Shown: piece after piece, positions 48,348-57,556 of the stretch | Numbering within the stretch: the stretch's first letter is position 1 | How the letters are laid out: every line of letters begins with the position of its first letter | DNA from: Flavobacteriaceae bacterium | GTDB lineage: Bacteria > Bacteroidota > Bacteroidia > Flavobacteriales > Flavobacteriaceae | DNA length: 64,000 nt | Direction: 5' to 3' | Assembly: GCA_028280265.1 (NCBI GenBank) | Contig: JANQMD010000025.1 | Span: forward strand, 1 to 64,000 | Translations under genes and position numbers: made by a program | Notes under the pieces: generated by a model | What the model was told of the DNA's origin: nothing | Database searches by the model: none | The model's input: only the letters and a program-made list of their open reading frames with translations

Positions 48348-50969
48348 ATGAAAACCTTTACGAACTTTAGAAACTTCCTACTCACCATATTTTTATGCTG
48401 TTCAGTAGGTTTATTTGCACAGTCTACGATTTCTGGTATAGTAAAAGACGTCTCAGGAGAGATATTACCTGGAGTGAATATTTATTTAAAGGGAACTTCT
48501 TATGGAACTGCTTCAGATTTTGAAGGAAATTACATGATATCAAATGTTTCCGATGGTACTTATACCTTAATAGCCACTTATGTTGGATTCAATTCCTTCA
48601 CAAAAGAGGTTACGGTCTCTGGAAATAATATAACAGTAGACATAATTCTGGACGAAAGCTCAGAATCATTAGAGGCAATAATAGTAACAGGAGTTGCGAA
48701 CCCTAAGTCTAAAATTGAATCCAGTATTTCAATAACCACAATCAAACCCAGTGTAATTAGTCAATCTGCACCAAGAACAACTGCAGAAATTTTTAGAACA
48801 ATTCCTGGAATACGATCGGAATCTTCCGGAGGTGATGGAAATTCTAACATAGCTGTAAGAGGGGTTCCTGTCTCTGCTGGAGGTTCTAAATATGTACAAT
48901 TACAAGAAGATGGATTGCCAGTATTGTTATTTGGAGATATTGCTTTTGGTACCTCGGATATATTTACAAGGTTTGATACTAACATTGCCCGTATTGAAGC
49001 AATTAGAGGAGGTTCAGCTTCTACATTATCATCAAACTCACCTGGTGCGATTATTAACTTTGTTAGTAAGATGGGTAGATATGAAGGAGGTTCTATTGGA
49101 ACTACCTTTGGATTAGACTACAATTCTTTTAGGACAGATTTTGAATATGGAACTCCCATTGGAGAAAACCTTTTCTTTCATATAGGAGGGTTTTACAGAG
49201 TGGGAGAAGGCATAAGAGATGTTGGATTTACAGCGAATAATGGAGGACAAATTAAGTTTAATCTAACCAAAGAGTTTGAAAATGGTTACCTTAGAGTATA
49301 TGGAAAATATCTGGATGACAGGGCGATAGCATATTTACCAATGCCTATTCAAGTGTCAGGAACCAACAGCAACCCAAATTGGACAAACGCTCCTGGATTT
49401 GATGCAACAAATGGCTCTTCTCATACCCCTTTCTTAACACAGAATGTAGGTTTGGGTCCCGATGGACAATTAAGAAGATCGAACGTTGCAGACGGAATGA
49501 GGCCAGAATCTACATCCATTGGACTGGAAGCATCTTTTGAACTATCGGATGGATGGAAAGTAAAAAATAATGGACGTTTCTCATCTAACAGAGGAAGATT
49601 CGTTTCTCCATTCCCAGCTGAAGTAACTACTGCTTCTGGTATTTTGAGTAGTGATCCAAACTGGTCTTCATTGATATATGCAGATAATGGAAGCCCAGTA
49701 TCTTCTAGTACTTTGGTTTCGAGGATTCATATGTTCGATACAGAGCTGAATAATTTTAATAATTTCATGAATGATTTGAGATTGAACAAATCATTTGAAA
49801 AATTAAACCTGACCTTTGGATACTTTAAGGCGATTCAAAATATTTCAATGTCTTGGTTGTGGAATTCATATTTGCAAGAAGCAGTTGGGTCTAAAGCCAG
49901 ATTAATTAACGTACAAAATGCTACTGGTGCAAGTTTGAGTGAAAATGGATTGTATGCCTACGGAGTTCCTTTTTGGGGAAATTGCTGTACAAGAAACTAT
50001 GACACACAATACAATGTATCGGCTCCTTATTTGAATATGGAAATTGAGGCATCAGAAAAATTTAATATTGACGCAAGTATTCGCTACGACCGAGGAAAAG
50101 TAGATGGGTCATTTGCAAGTGCCGTGCAAACTAGCTTTGATATCAATAATAACGGAACTATTTCCGCTCCCGAACAAAGTGTGTCTGCAGTAAACACAGC
50201 TAATCCAACTACAGTTGACTATGATTATGACTACCTTTCTTATTCTTTAGGATTTAATTATAAATTGGCGGAAAGACAAGCTACTTTCTTGCGATATAGT
50301 AGAGGTGCATCTGCAAAAGCAGACAGAATATTGTTTTCTGGATTAAATTACTTAGATGGAAATCGAATCAATGCGTTGGATTTTATCAATCAATTAGAGA
50401 TTGGTTATAAAAAAGGATATGAAAAAGGAACACTTTATGCAACATTCTTTTATGCAAAAACAATTGAAGAAGGTGGTTTCGAGGCAACAACAAACAGCAT
50501 AGTTGAAAATGATTATCAATCTTTGGGTGTTGAAGTAGAAGGAACATATACATCAGATAACTTTACACTACGAGGGGGTGTTACATATACCAATGCACAA
50601 ATTGACTCTGGCACTAACAAAGGAAACAAACCAAGAAGACAGCCAGATTTTATCTATAATTTAATTCCTTCATTGAATTTTGGGGCTAAAAATCAAAATT
50701 CGGTAGGATTGAGCTTTATTGGACAGACAAAAGCATATGCACAGGATTCAAACCAACTGGTTATGCCTGGTTTTGTAGCTGTAAATAGCTTTGTAAATCT
50801 TGGAATTACAGAAAACTTCAACGCCAATTTATCGATGAATAATTTATTTGATACACTTGGAATTACAGAGTCAGAAGAGGGGAGTATCACTCAAGGACAG
50901 GTGAATTATGTAAGAGCAAGACCAATTCCTGGAAGGTCCATGTCTTTAGGATTGAGTTATAAATTTTAA
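48348..50969 (+). CDS. TonB-dependent receptor with CarboxypepD_reg domain
   Basis: An 873-residue outer-membrane importer. Signal peptide (about 1-25, ending GLFAQ), CarboxypepD_reg-like beta-sandwich (STISGIVKDVSGEILPGVNI), TonB plug domain from about 115 with APRTTAEIFRTIPGIRSESS and NIAVRGVPVSAGGSKYVQLQ, and a 22-strand barrel ending RPIPGRSMSLGLSYKF. It has no SusD partner and does not look like a SusC/RagA pair. Controlled by the LacI operators upstream. A terminator follows. It probably imports a sugar, likely sucrose by context. Confidence 0.93.
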   Translation: MKTFTNFRNFLLTIFLCCSVGLFAQSTISGIVKDVSGEILPGVNIYLKGTSYGTASDFEGNYMISNVSDGTYTLIATYVGFNSFTKEVTVSGNNITVDIILDESSESLEAIIVTGVANPKSKIESSISITTIKPSVISQSAPRTTAEIFRTIPGIRSESSGGDGNSNIAVRGVPVSAGGSKYVQLQEDGLPVLLFGDIAFGTSDIFTRFDTNIARIEAIRGGSASTLSSNSPGAIINFVSKMGRYEGGSIGTTFGLDYNSFRTDFEYGTPIGENLFFHIGGFYRVGEGIRDVGFTANNGGQIKFNLTKEFENGYLRVYGKYLDDRAIAYLPMPIQVSGTNSNPNWTNAPGFDATNGSSHTPFLTQNVGLGPDGQLRRSNVADGMRPESTSIGLEASFELSDGWKVKNNGRFSSNRGRFVSPFPAEVTTASGILSSDPNWSSLIYADNGSPVSSSTLVSRIHMFDTELNNFNNFMNDLRLNKSFEKLNLTFGYFKAIQNISMSWLWNSYLQEAVGSKARLINVQNATGASLSENGLYAYGVPFWGNCCTRNYDTQYNVSAPYLNMEIEASEKFNIDASIRYDRGKVDGSFASAVQTSFDINNNGTISAPEQSVSAVNTANPTTVDYDYDYLSYSLGFNYKLAERQATFLRYSRGASAKADRILFSGLNYLDGNRINALDFINQLEIGYKKGYEKGTLYATFFYAKTIEEGGFEATTNSIVENDYQSLGVEVEGTYTSDNFTLRGGVTYTNAQIDSGTNKGNKPRRQPDFIYNLIPSLNFGAKNQNSVGLSFIGQTKAYAQDSNQLVMPGFVAVNSFVNLGITENFNANLSMNNLFDTLGITESEEGSITQGQVNYVRARPIPGRSMSLGLSYKF

Positions 50970-51016
50970 AAAGAACTTATCATAATATGATGTTTTTTAT
51001 TTGAATTATTAAATGC

Positions 51017-51054
51017 AAAAAGAACTCTTGCTTCCGATAACAAGAGTTCTTTTT
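51017..51054 (+). terminator. Terminator after the TonB-dependent receptor
   Basis: AAAAGAACTCTTG / CAAGAGTTCTTTT arms with a 10-nt loop and trailing Ts, 47 nt after the stop at 50969. The following MFS gene must be transcribed from its own promoter or by read-through. The remaining gap to 51201 shows an AAGGT / ACCTT imperfect repeat but no clear promoter. Confidence 0.85.
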
Positions 51055-51201
51055 ATATGAAATCCTGTAAGTAGAATTTAACATACTTAAGCCGTTGTTA
51101 CAAGCACACGATGCATTACAGAAGACTAAATTTTATTTTCGGGACTAGCCTCAAGGTATTAAACCTTTTGGCGGTGTCAATAAATTTCTCAACAAAAAGA
51201 A

Positions 51202-52509
51202 ATGATTAAAAAACCAAGATTAACTTTTTGGCAAATACTCAACATGAATGTTGGCTTTTTTGGAATCCAGTATAGCTTTGGTTTGCAACAGAGTGCAGTA
51301 ACGCCAATATATGACTTTTTAGGAGCCAGTCCTGATCAAATCCCAATATTACATTTAGCAGGACCAGTAACTGGGTTGTTAGTACAGCCAATTGTAGGAG
51401 CTCTAAGCGATAAGACATGGCATCCAAAATTAGGTAGACGCAAGCCTTATTTTTTAATAGGAGCCATCTTATGTAGTCTAGCATTACTTGCTTTTCCATT
51501 TAGCAGTTCTCTATGGATGGCAGCAGGACTTCTATGGATTTTAGATGCCGGAAATAATACAGCGATGGAGCCATATAGAGCTTTTATTGCTGATAAATTG
51601 GATAACTCACAACGGCCTTTAGGTTTTCAAATGCAAAGTTTCTTTACTGGGCTGGGGCAAACATTGGCCAATGCATCATTATTTATTTTTCCGATGATAT
51701 TTATTGGAACTACAGGCAAATTACCTACTTGGGTATATGCTTCTTTCTTTTTAGGGTCGATATGTTCTATCGGGTCCATTCTATGGAGCATGAAAACAAC
51801 AGATGAGATTCCACCTTCTCAGGAAGAATTAGAAAAGCTAAAAGAGCAAAAAACCAGCTTTTTTGAACCTATGATTGAAATCTTCTCAGCAATTAAAGAG
51901 ATGCCAAAGGTCATGTGGCAGTTAGCATTGGTGTATTTATTTCAGTGGTATGCACTCTTCTGTTATTGGCAAAACTCTTCTAAAAGTGTGGCGCTGTCAG
52001 TTTGGAACGCTACACCACAAAACAATCCTGAAGCTTATGAACAAGCTGTAAGTTGGACAGGCTTGGTCAACGGGTGGTACAACATAGTCACTTTCTTGGT
52101 CGCGTTTCTGTTGGTTGGATTTGCAAAAAAATACAGTGCAAAGCGGGTGCATATTGGGTGCTTATTCCTCGCTGCAGTGGGTTTTTTAGCGTTTCCTCAT
52201 ATCGAAAGTAAAAACTTACTATTCTTTGCGATTACTGGGTTTGGTATTGGTTGGGCCAGTATGATGGGTATTCCATATTTAATGGTCGTTACAGATATTC
52301 CCAAAGAACGCTATGGAGTTTATATGGGTATTATTAATATGATGATCGTCATTCCCATGATTCTTCAAAATATATCGTTTGGATTCATCTTAAAACATTT
52401 TTTAAAAAACGATCCTCGTAATGCGATTTCATTTGCAGGAATATTATTGTTGCTAGCTATGATCTGTACTTTTTTTATGAAACCAAAAAGTCTACTAAAC
52501 AATGAGTGA
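51202..52509 (+). CDS. MFS sugar transporter, SLC45/sucrose-transporter-like
   Basis: A 435-residue 12-helix major-facilitator protein. The N-terminal half has MNVGFFGIQYSFGLQQSAVT and PIVGALSDKTWHPKLGRRKP, the RxGRR(K/R)P loop typical of SLC45/SUC-type sugar:proton symporters. The C-terminal half contains GFGIGWASMMGIPYLMVVTD. It overlaps the next gene (GH100-like) by 8 nt and belongs to a three-gene unit of transporter, hydrolase and kinase. Probable substrate: sucrose or a related disaccharide (inference). Confidence 0.9.
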   Translation: MIKKPRLTFWQILNMNVGFFGIQYSFGLQQSAVTPIYDFLGASPDQIPILHLAGPVTGLLVQPIVGALSDKTWHPKLGRRKPYFLIGAILCSLALLAFPFSSSLWMAAGLLWILDAGNNTAMEPYRAFIADKLDNSQRPLGFQMQSFFTGLGQTLANASLFIFPMIFIGTTGKLPTWVYASFFLGSICSIGSILWSMKTTDEIPPSQEELEKLKEQKTSFFEPMIEIFSAIKEMPKVMWQLALVYLFQWYALFCYWQNSSKSVALSVWNATPQNNPEAYEQAVSWTGLVNGWYNIVTFLVAFLLVGFAKKYSAKRVHIGCLFLAAVGFLAFPHIESKNLLFFAITGFGIGWASMMGIPYLMVVTDIPKERYGVYMGIINMMIVIPMILQNISFGFILKHFLKNDPRNAISFAGILLLLAMICTFFMKPKSLLNNE

Positions 52510-53668
52510 TATCAGTAGCAAAGCAATAGAATTGTTAAAAAAAGCCAGTCATTCGAGAGGGTTTCTTGCCAGTACAAATAACATCTCAAACTATCAGCGT
52601 ATTTGGGCAAGAGATGGGGTTGTATGCGGTTTGGCATCTGCCCTTTCTGGAGACAAAGATTTGATTGAAACCTTTAAAAAAACACTAGAAACCTTATCAG
52701 ATTATCAGCATGATTTAGGACATATTCCATCGAATGTATATTTTATTGAAGGTAAAACTGAAGTTAGTTTTGGGGGATTAGCTGGAAGAGTTGATACCAT
52801 TTCATGGTATATTATTGGAGTTTGTAATTATGTCTTTTTTACAAAGGATACATCTTTTCTTCATCGGCACAAAGAAAATATTGAAAAGGGATTTAGACTT
52901 TTAAATGCTTGGGAGTTTAATAATAATGATCTTTTATACGTGCCGCGATCTGGAAATTGGGCTGATGAATACATCACCGAAGGTTATATTTTATATGATC
53001 AACTACTGCGTTTGTGGGCATTAAAATGCTATTTGCATTTCTATCCCAATGATCAATATCATCAAAAAAAGAAATTGATTGAACAGAAAATTTTAGAAAA
53101 TTATAAAAGCGGTAAAACAGTAAAGCCATACCATCCAAAAGCATACAAAGAATTAAACGATTCGGAATACTGGCTGGCATCCATCAACCCATCGGGATAT
53201 CAAAAGATGTTTGATGCATTTGCCAACTCTTTAGCTTTGATATTAAACCTAGGAAGCGTATCATTTCAAAAGAAAATTTTTGACTTTTCTGAAAAACTGA
53301 GAAAAAGCCTACCACTAAAGCTCTTACCAGCTTTCTGGGAAGTGATAAAGCCCGAACATGCAGAATGGCAATTGCTTGAAAACAACTGTAAATATGAATT
53401 CAGAAACTATCCCTATGAATTCCATAATGGTGGGACATGGCAAATGATCAATGGATTCTATGGAATATCAATTTTAGATAAGAATCCATCTATTAGTAAA
53501 GAAGTCTTGCTTCAGATCACCAAATTGAACCGAGTAAAAGAGAATTCATTTTATGAAAATTTTCACACCAAAACCTGTGAACCTATTGGTATTCCCAATT
53601 GTAGTTGGTCAGCCGCAGCTGAAGTGATGTTAAGGTCTTGTTTGAATGGTAAAAAACTTTTGATTTGA
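52502..53668 (+). CDS. GH100-like glycosidase (neutral invertase-like)
   Basis: A 388-residue (alpha/alpha)6-barrel protein, without signal peptide, hence cytosolic. Motifs parallel to GH100 invertases: RIWARDGVVCGLASAL (residues about 33-48), GRVDTISWYIIG with an Asp at 98 in the position of the catalytic acid, and NYPYEFHNGGTWQMINGFYG matching the H-N-G-G-S-W segment near the second carboxylate region. Annotation pipelines might label it amylo-alpha-1,6-glucosidase. Context with a sucrose-type MFS and PfkB kinase supports sucrose hydrolysis. The exact activity is inferred. Confidence 0.75.
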   Translation: MSDISSKAIELLKKASHSRGFLASTNNISNYQRIWARDGVVCGLASALSGDKDLIETFKKTLETLSDYQHDLGHIPSNVYFIEGKTEVSFGGLAGRVDTISWYIIGVCNYVFFTKDTSFLHRHKENIEKGFRLLNAWEFNNNDLLYVPRSGNWADEYITEGYILYDQLLRLWALKCYLHFYPNDQYHQKKKLIEQKILENYKSGKTVKPYHPKAYKELNDSEYWLASINPSGYQKMFDAFANSLALILNLGSVSFQKKIFDFSEKLRKSLPLKLLPAFWEVIKPEHAEWQLLENNCKYEFRNYPYEFHNGGTWQMINGFYGISILDKNPSISKEVLLQITKLNRVKENSFYENFHTKTCEPIGIPNCSWSAAAEVMLRSCLNGKKLLI

Positions 53669-54609
53669 AAAAAAAAGAAAAGAAAAATATTCTATGTGTA
53701 GGGGAATCTTTGATAGATTTCATAGGATTACAATCCGACGTTACAATTCATGAAACCAAAGATTATCATCGGTATTTAGGGGGATCGCCTACAAATGTCG
53801 CTATTAATTTGGCTAGATTAGGCTTGGAGGTAAGAATGGTTTCTAGTGTAGGAAACGATGGTTTTGGATCTTATGTATTTAACAGGTTAACGGAACTTGG
53901 AGTAAACACGTCAAACGTGAGAAAAATTCATGGAATCCCGACTAGTATTGTTTTTGTATCTCGATCCTCAGGAACTCCCGAATTTATTCCTTTTAGAGAG
54001 GCTGATGTGTTTATAGATGAGTTTCAAATAAAAACCGAAACCCTGAAAGAAACAAAACTTTTTCATACCACTTGTTTTGCATTGAGTAAAAGCCCTGCAA
54101 GAGAAACGATTCTCAAAAAAGCAAAAGAAGCGTATTCTTTAGGATGTACATTGAGTATAGATATTAACTTTTCAAATAAAATATGGGCAAATAAGGAAGA
54201 TGCTATTTCAGTTTTGAAAGAATATTGTACATACAAGCCACTAGTGAAAGTAAGTGAAGATGATATGCATAGACTCTTTGGGCATAAAATGACTCATGAT
54301 GAACTTTTTCATTTTTTTCATGTCAACGATGTAGACCTTGTTTGTTTAACATTAGGAGAGAAAGGGGTAAAAGTATCTTTAAAAGGACAATTACCAAGAA
54401 AATATGAAGCGATTAAAATAGATTCTGTAGTAGATACTACTGGAGCAGGAGACGCATTTTGGTCTGGTTTTCTATATGCATATGTTGAAGATAAAACAAT
54501 AGACGATTGTATACAAGTGGCACTTAGGTTGGCGGCATTAAAACTACAGAATGTAGGCAGATTGCCTTATAATATTGATATTTTATTAGAATTATCAAAA
54601 ATTACATGA
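53665..54609 (+). CDS. PfkB-family carbohydrate kinase, probable fructokinase
   Basis: A 314-residue ribokinase-fold kinase. N-terminal sugar site YLGGSPTNVAINLARLGLEV, anion hole and catalytic Asp in DTTGAGDAFWSGFLYA. Starts at TTG 53665 overlapping the hydrolase stop (TTGA). With an invertase upstream, phosphorylation of fructose to fructose-6-phosphate is the expected step. Ribokinase- or KDG-kinase-like roles are alternatives. Confidence 0.88.
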   Translation: MKKKEKKNILCVGESLIDFIGLQSDVTIHETKDYHRYLGGSPTNVAINLARLGLEVRMVSSVGNDGFGSYVFNRLTELGVNTSNVRKIHGIPTSIVFVSRSSGTPEFIPFREADVFIDEFQIKTETLKETKLFHTTCFALSKSPARETILKKAKEAYSLGCTLSIDINFSNKIWANKEDAISVLKEYCTYKPLVKVSEDDMHRLFGHKMTHDELFHFFHVNDVDLVCLTLGEKGVKVSLKGQLPRKYEAIKIDSVVDTTGAGDAFWSGFLYAYVEDKTIDDCIQVALRLAALKLQNVGRLPYNIDILLELSKIT

Positions 54610-54626
54610 AAGTATTAGAAACACTC

Positions 54627-54634
54627 TATATTTG
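54627..54634 (+). promoter_or_regulatory. Candidate -7 box for maeB
   Basis: TATATTTG fits TAnnTTTG, 25 nt upstream of the ATG at 54660. The -33 area is not convincing. Confidence 0.45.
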
Positions 54635-54659
54635 TAAGTTTTAAACAAACAACAAACTC

Positions 54660-56939
54660 ATGAGTGATTCTAGGAAAAGAAGAGAAGCTTTGCTGTATCA
54701 TGCAAAGCCAAAACCAGGGAAAATAGAGGTAGTTCCTACGAAGAAATACGCAACACAGCATGACTTATCACTAGCATATTCACCAGGTGTAGCCGAGCCA
54801 TGTTTAGAAATAGCAAAAGACAAAAACAACATATATAAGTACACAGCAAAAAGTAATTTGGTTGCTGTGATATCAAATGGTACAGCTGTTTTAGGGCTGG
54901 GAGATATTGGACCTGAGGCTTCCAAACCCGTCATGGAAGGAAAGGGCTTACTCTTTAAAATTTTTGCAGACATTGATGTTTTCGATATAGAAGTTGATGC
55001 AAAAGACGTAGACAAGTTTGTAGAAACTGTCAAAGCAATTTCACCAACCTTTGGAGGAATCAACTTAGAAGATATCAAGGCACCTGAAGCTTTCGAAATC
55101 GAAAGAAGACTCAAGGAAGAATTAGACATTCCTGTGATGCACGACGATCAGCATGGAACTGCCATCATTTCTGCCGCCGCTTTAAAGAATGCCATAGAAA
55201 TTACTCAGAAAGACATTTCTAAAGTTAAAATTGTCGTAAACGGAGCGGGTGCAGCTGCTATTTCTTGTACTCGTTTGTACATGAGATTGGGAGCGAAACG
55301 AGAGAACATTGTCATGTGCGATAGCAAAGGTGTGATAAGAAAAGACCGAGATAATTTGACTCCTCAAAAAGCAGAATTTGCTACTGACAGAGATTTGAAC
55401 TCGTTAGAAGAAGCCATGCAAAACTCGGATGTTTTCATTGGATTATCAACTGGAAATGTGGTAACACCAGAAATGTTACTATCCATGGCAAAAGACCCTA
55501 TCGTTTTTGCTATGGCAAATCCAGAGCCAGAAATCTCTTATGATTTGGCATGCAACACCAGAGATGATATTATCATGGCTACAGGAAGATCTGACCATCC
55601 AAATCAGGTGAACAATGTACTAGGGTTTCCTTTTATTTTTAGAGGAGCACTGGATGTCCGCGCGACGAAGATCAATGAAGAAATGAAGATGGCTGCAGTA
55701 CATGCTTTAGCGGATTTAGCTAAAAAATCAGTCCCTGAACAGGTGAACATTGTCTATGATGAAATTAGTCTGTCTTTTGGGAGAGAATACATCATTCCTA
55801 AGCCTTTTGATCCTAGACTCATATATGAAATTCCACCTGCTATTGCAAAAGCAGCGATTGACTCTGGGGTAGCTCTGGAGCCTATTGATGATTGGGATGA
55901 GTACAGTGAGCAATTGATGGATAGATCTGGTAATGGAAGCAAAGAGATTCGTCTATTGCACAATAGAGCAAAGAGAAATCCAAAAAGTGTTGTCTTTTCT
56001 GAAGCAGACCAATTGGATGTATTGAAAGCCGCTCAAAGAGTTCATGAGGAGAAAATTGGAAAACCGATACTTCTTGGAAGAAGAGAGGTAATCTTGGCTA
56101 TGAAAGAAGAGTTAGGGTTTACAGCAGAGGTGCCCATTTTAGATCCCAAAACAGACGAAGAGAAAGAACATAGAGAGCGTTTTGCTGAGAAATATTGGAA
56201 GACAAGGCAACGGAAAGGAATTACTTTACATCAGGCAAAAAAATTGATGCGAGAACGAAATTACTTTGCCGCCATGATGGTCAATGAAGGTGAAGCAGAT
56301 GCTGTAATTACAGGTTATTCTAGACCTTATCCATTGGTAGTAAAACCGATTATTGAGTTAATAGGAAAAGCAAAAGGGGTTACGAGAATCGCAGCAACCA
56401 ATTTAATGCTGACCAATCAAGGCCCAATGTTTTTAGCGGATACTACAATCAATATCAATCCAACAGCGAAAGACTTGGCTAAGATTAGTCAGATGACTTA
56501 TCAAACGGTTAAAATGTTTGGAATGAAACCGAACATTGCCATGCTTTCATTTTCCAATTTTGGGTCATCTAACTCTGAGAGTTCAAAGAAAATTCAAGAT
56601 GCAGTGTCCTACATTCATAGGCACTTCCCTCATGTAAATATTGATGGAGAATTACAAGCAGACTTTGCCTTGAACCCAGAAATGTTAGCAAAGGAGTTTC
56701 CGTTTTCTAAGCTAAATGGGAAGAGGGTTAATGTTTTAATTTTCCCTAATCTTGAGGCAGCAAACATTACATATAAACTTTTAAAGCAAATAGATGGCTC
56801 CGAATCTATTGGCCCAATTATACTAGGTTTAAACAAGCCTGTTCATGTCTTACAATTGGGAGCCAGTGTGGATGAAATAGTAAATATGGCAGCTGTTGCT
56901 GTTGTAGATGCTCAACAAAAACAAAAACGAAATAAATAA
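54660..56939 (+). CDS. maeB: NADP-dependent malic enzyme with phosphotransacetylase-like domain
   Basis: A 759-residue MaeB-type enzyme converting malate to pyruvate and CO2. N-terminal malic domain: YSPGVAEPCLEIAKDKNN, catalytic-site MHDDQHGTAIISAAALKNA, NAD(P) Rossmann motif VVNGAGAAAISCTRLY. From about 430 a PTA-like domain (VVFSEADQLDVLKAAQRVHE, VITGYSRPYPLVVKP) that is regulatory in E. coli MaeB. The length equals the E. coli protein. Own promoter box upstream; ruvA follows 31 nt downstream. Confidence 0.96.
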   Translation: MSDSRKRREALLYHAKPKPGKIEVVPTKKYATQHDLSLAYSPGVAEPCLEIAKDKNNIYKYTAKSNLVAVISNGTAVLGLGDIGPEASKPVMEGKGLLFKIFADIDVFDIEVDAKDVDKFVETVKAISPTFGGINLEDIKAPEAFEIERRLKEELDIPVMHDDQHGTAIISAAALKNAIEITQKDISKVKIVVNGAGAAAISCTRLYMRLGAKRENIVMCDSKGVIRKDRDNLTPQKAEFATDRDLNSLEEAMQNSDVFIGLSTGNVVTPEMLLSMAKDPIVFAMANPEPEISYDLACNTRDDIIMATGRSDHPNQVNNVLGFPFIFRGALDVRATKINEEMKMAAVHALADLAKKSVPEQVNIVYDEISLSFGREYIIPKPFDPRLIYEIPPAIAKAAIDSGVALEPIDDWDEYSEQLMDRSGNGSKEIRLLHNRAKRNPKSVVFSEADQLDVLKAAQRVHEEKIGKPILLGRREVILAMKEELGFTAEVPILDPKTDEEKEHRERFAEKYWKTRQRKGITLHQAKKLMRERNYFAAMMVNEGEADAVITGYSRPYPLVVKPIIELIGKAKGVTRIAATNLMLTNQGPMFLADTTININPTAKDLAKISQMTYQTVKMFGMKPNIAMLSFSNFGSSNSESSKKIQDAVSYIHRHFPHVNIDGELQADFALNPEMLAKEFPFSKLNGKRVNVLIFPNLEAANITYKLLKQIDGSESIGPIILGLNKPVHVLQLGASVDEIVNMAAVAVVDAQQKQKRNK

Positions 56940-56970
56940 TATTCATATTTTAGAAGCCTGATTCAAGGAA

Positions 56971-57552
56971 ATGATTACACAAATTAGGGGGAGACTTATT
57001 GAAAAAAATCCAACCTATGTCGTTGTAGATTGCAACGGTGTTGGTTATTTACTTCATATTTCACTACAAACATATTCCGCTTTGCCCGATGAAGAGGCGG
57101 TGAAATTATATGCACACCTATCTATTAGGGAAGACGCTCATACTTTGTATGGTTTTTTCAGTAAAACAGAAAGAGAGGTATTTCGATTATTGACCTCAGT
57201 TTCTGGAGTGGGTCCGAGTACAGCAAGGACAATGTTGTCTTCTATGACTTCCGAAGAAATTCAAAATGCAATAGCATCAGAAAATGTAGGTTTAATTCAG
57301 TCTGTAAAGGGGATTGGAGCAAAAACAGCCCAAAGAGTGATCGTTGATTTAAGAGATAAGATTCTAAAAACCTTTGATATTGATGAAGTTTCTGTTCATC
57401 AGAGCAATACGAACAAGGAAGAAGCGTTATCTGCATTAGAAGTTTTAGGGTTCGCTAGAAAGCAATCGGAAAAAGTGGTCTCTGCAATTTTAAACGATTC
57501 CCCAAACGAGACAGTAGAAGTCTTAATAAAAAAGGCACTAAAGAATTTATAG
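56971..57552 (+). CDS. ruvA: Holliday junction branch migration protein RuvA
   Basis: A 193-residue RuvA. N-terminal OB-fold (MITQIRGRLIEKNPTYVVVD), LYGFFSKTEREVFRLL, two helix-hairpin-helix motifs (LTSVSGVGPSTARTML and IQSVKGIGAKTAQRVIVD), and a C-terminal domain III helix bundle (EALSALEVLGFARKQSEKV). It binds Holliday junctions with RuvB. A short AAGGA precedes the ATG, one of few recognisable ribosome sites here. sprA begins 4 nt after its stop, a common order in Flavobacteriaceae. Confidence 0.97.
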   Translation: MITQIRGRLIEKNPTYVVVDCNGVGYLLHISLQTYSALPDEEAVKLYAHLSIREDAHTLYGFFSKTEREVFRLLTSVSGVGPSTARTMLSSMTSEEIQNAIASENVGLIQSVKGIGAKTAQRVIVDLRDKILKTFDIDEVSVHQSNTNKEEALSALEVLGFARKQSEKVVSAILNDSPNETVEVLIKKALKNL

Positions 57553-57556
57553 TCAG

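Noticed and set aside
51153..51167. AAGGT / ACCTT inverted repeat upstream of the MFS gene as a second operator
   Set aside because: It is too short and has no similarity to the LacI palindromes upstream of the receptor.
54698..55129. 143-codon open frame opposite maeB
   Set aside because: It lies entirely within the well-conserved malic-enzyme domain on the other strand and has a low-complexity Ser/Lys-rich translation.
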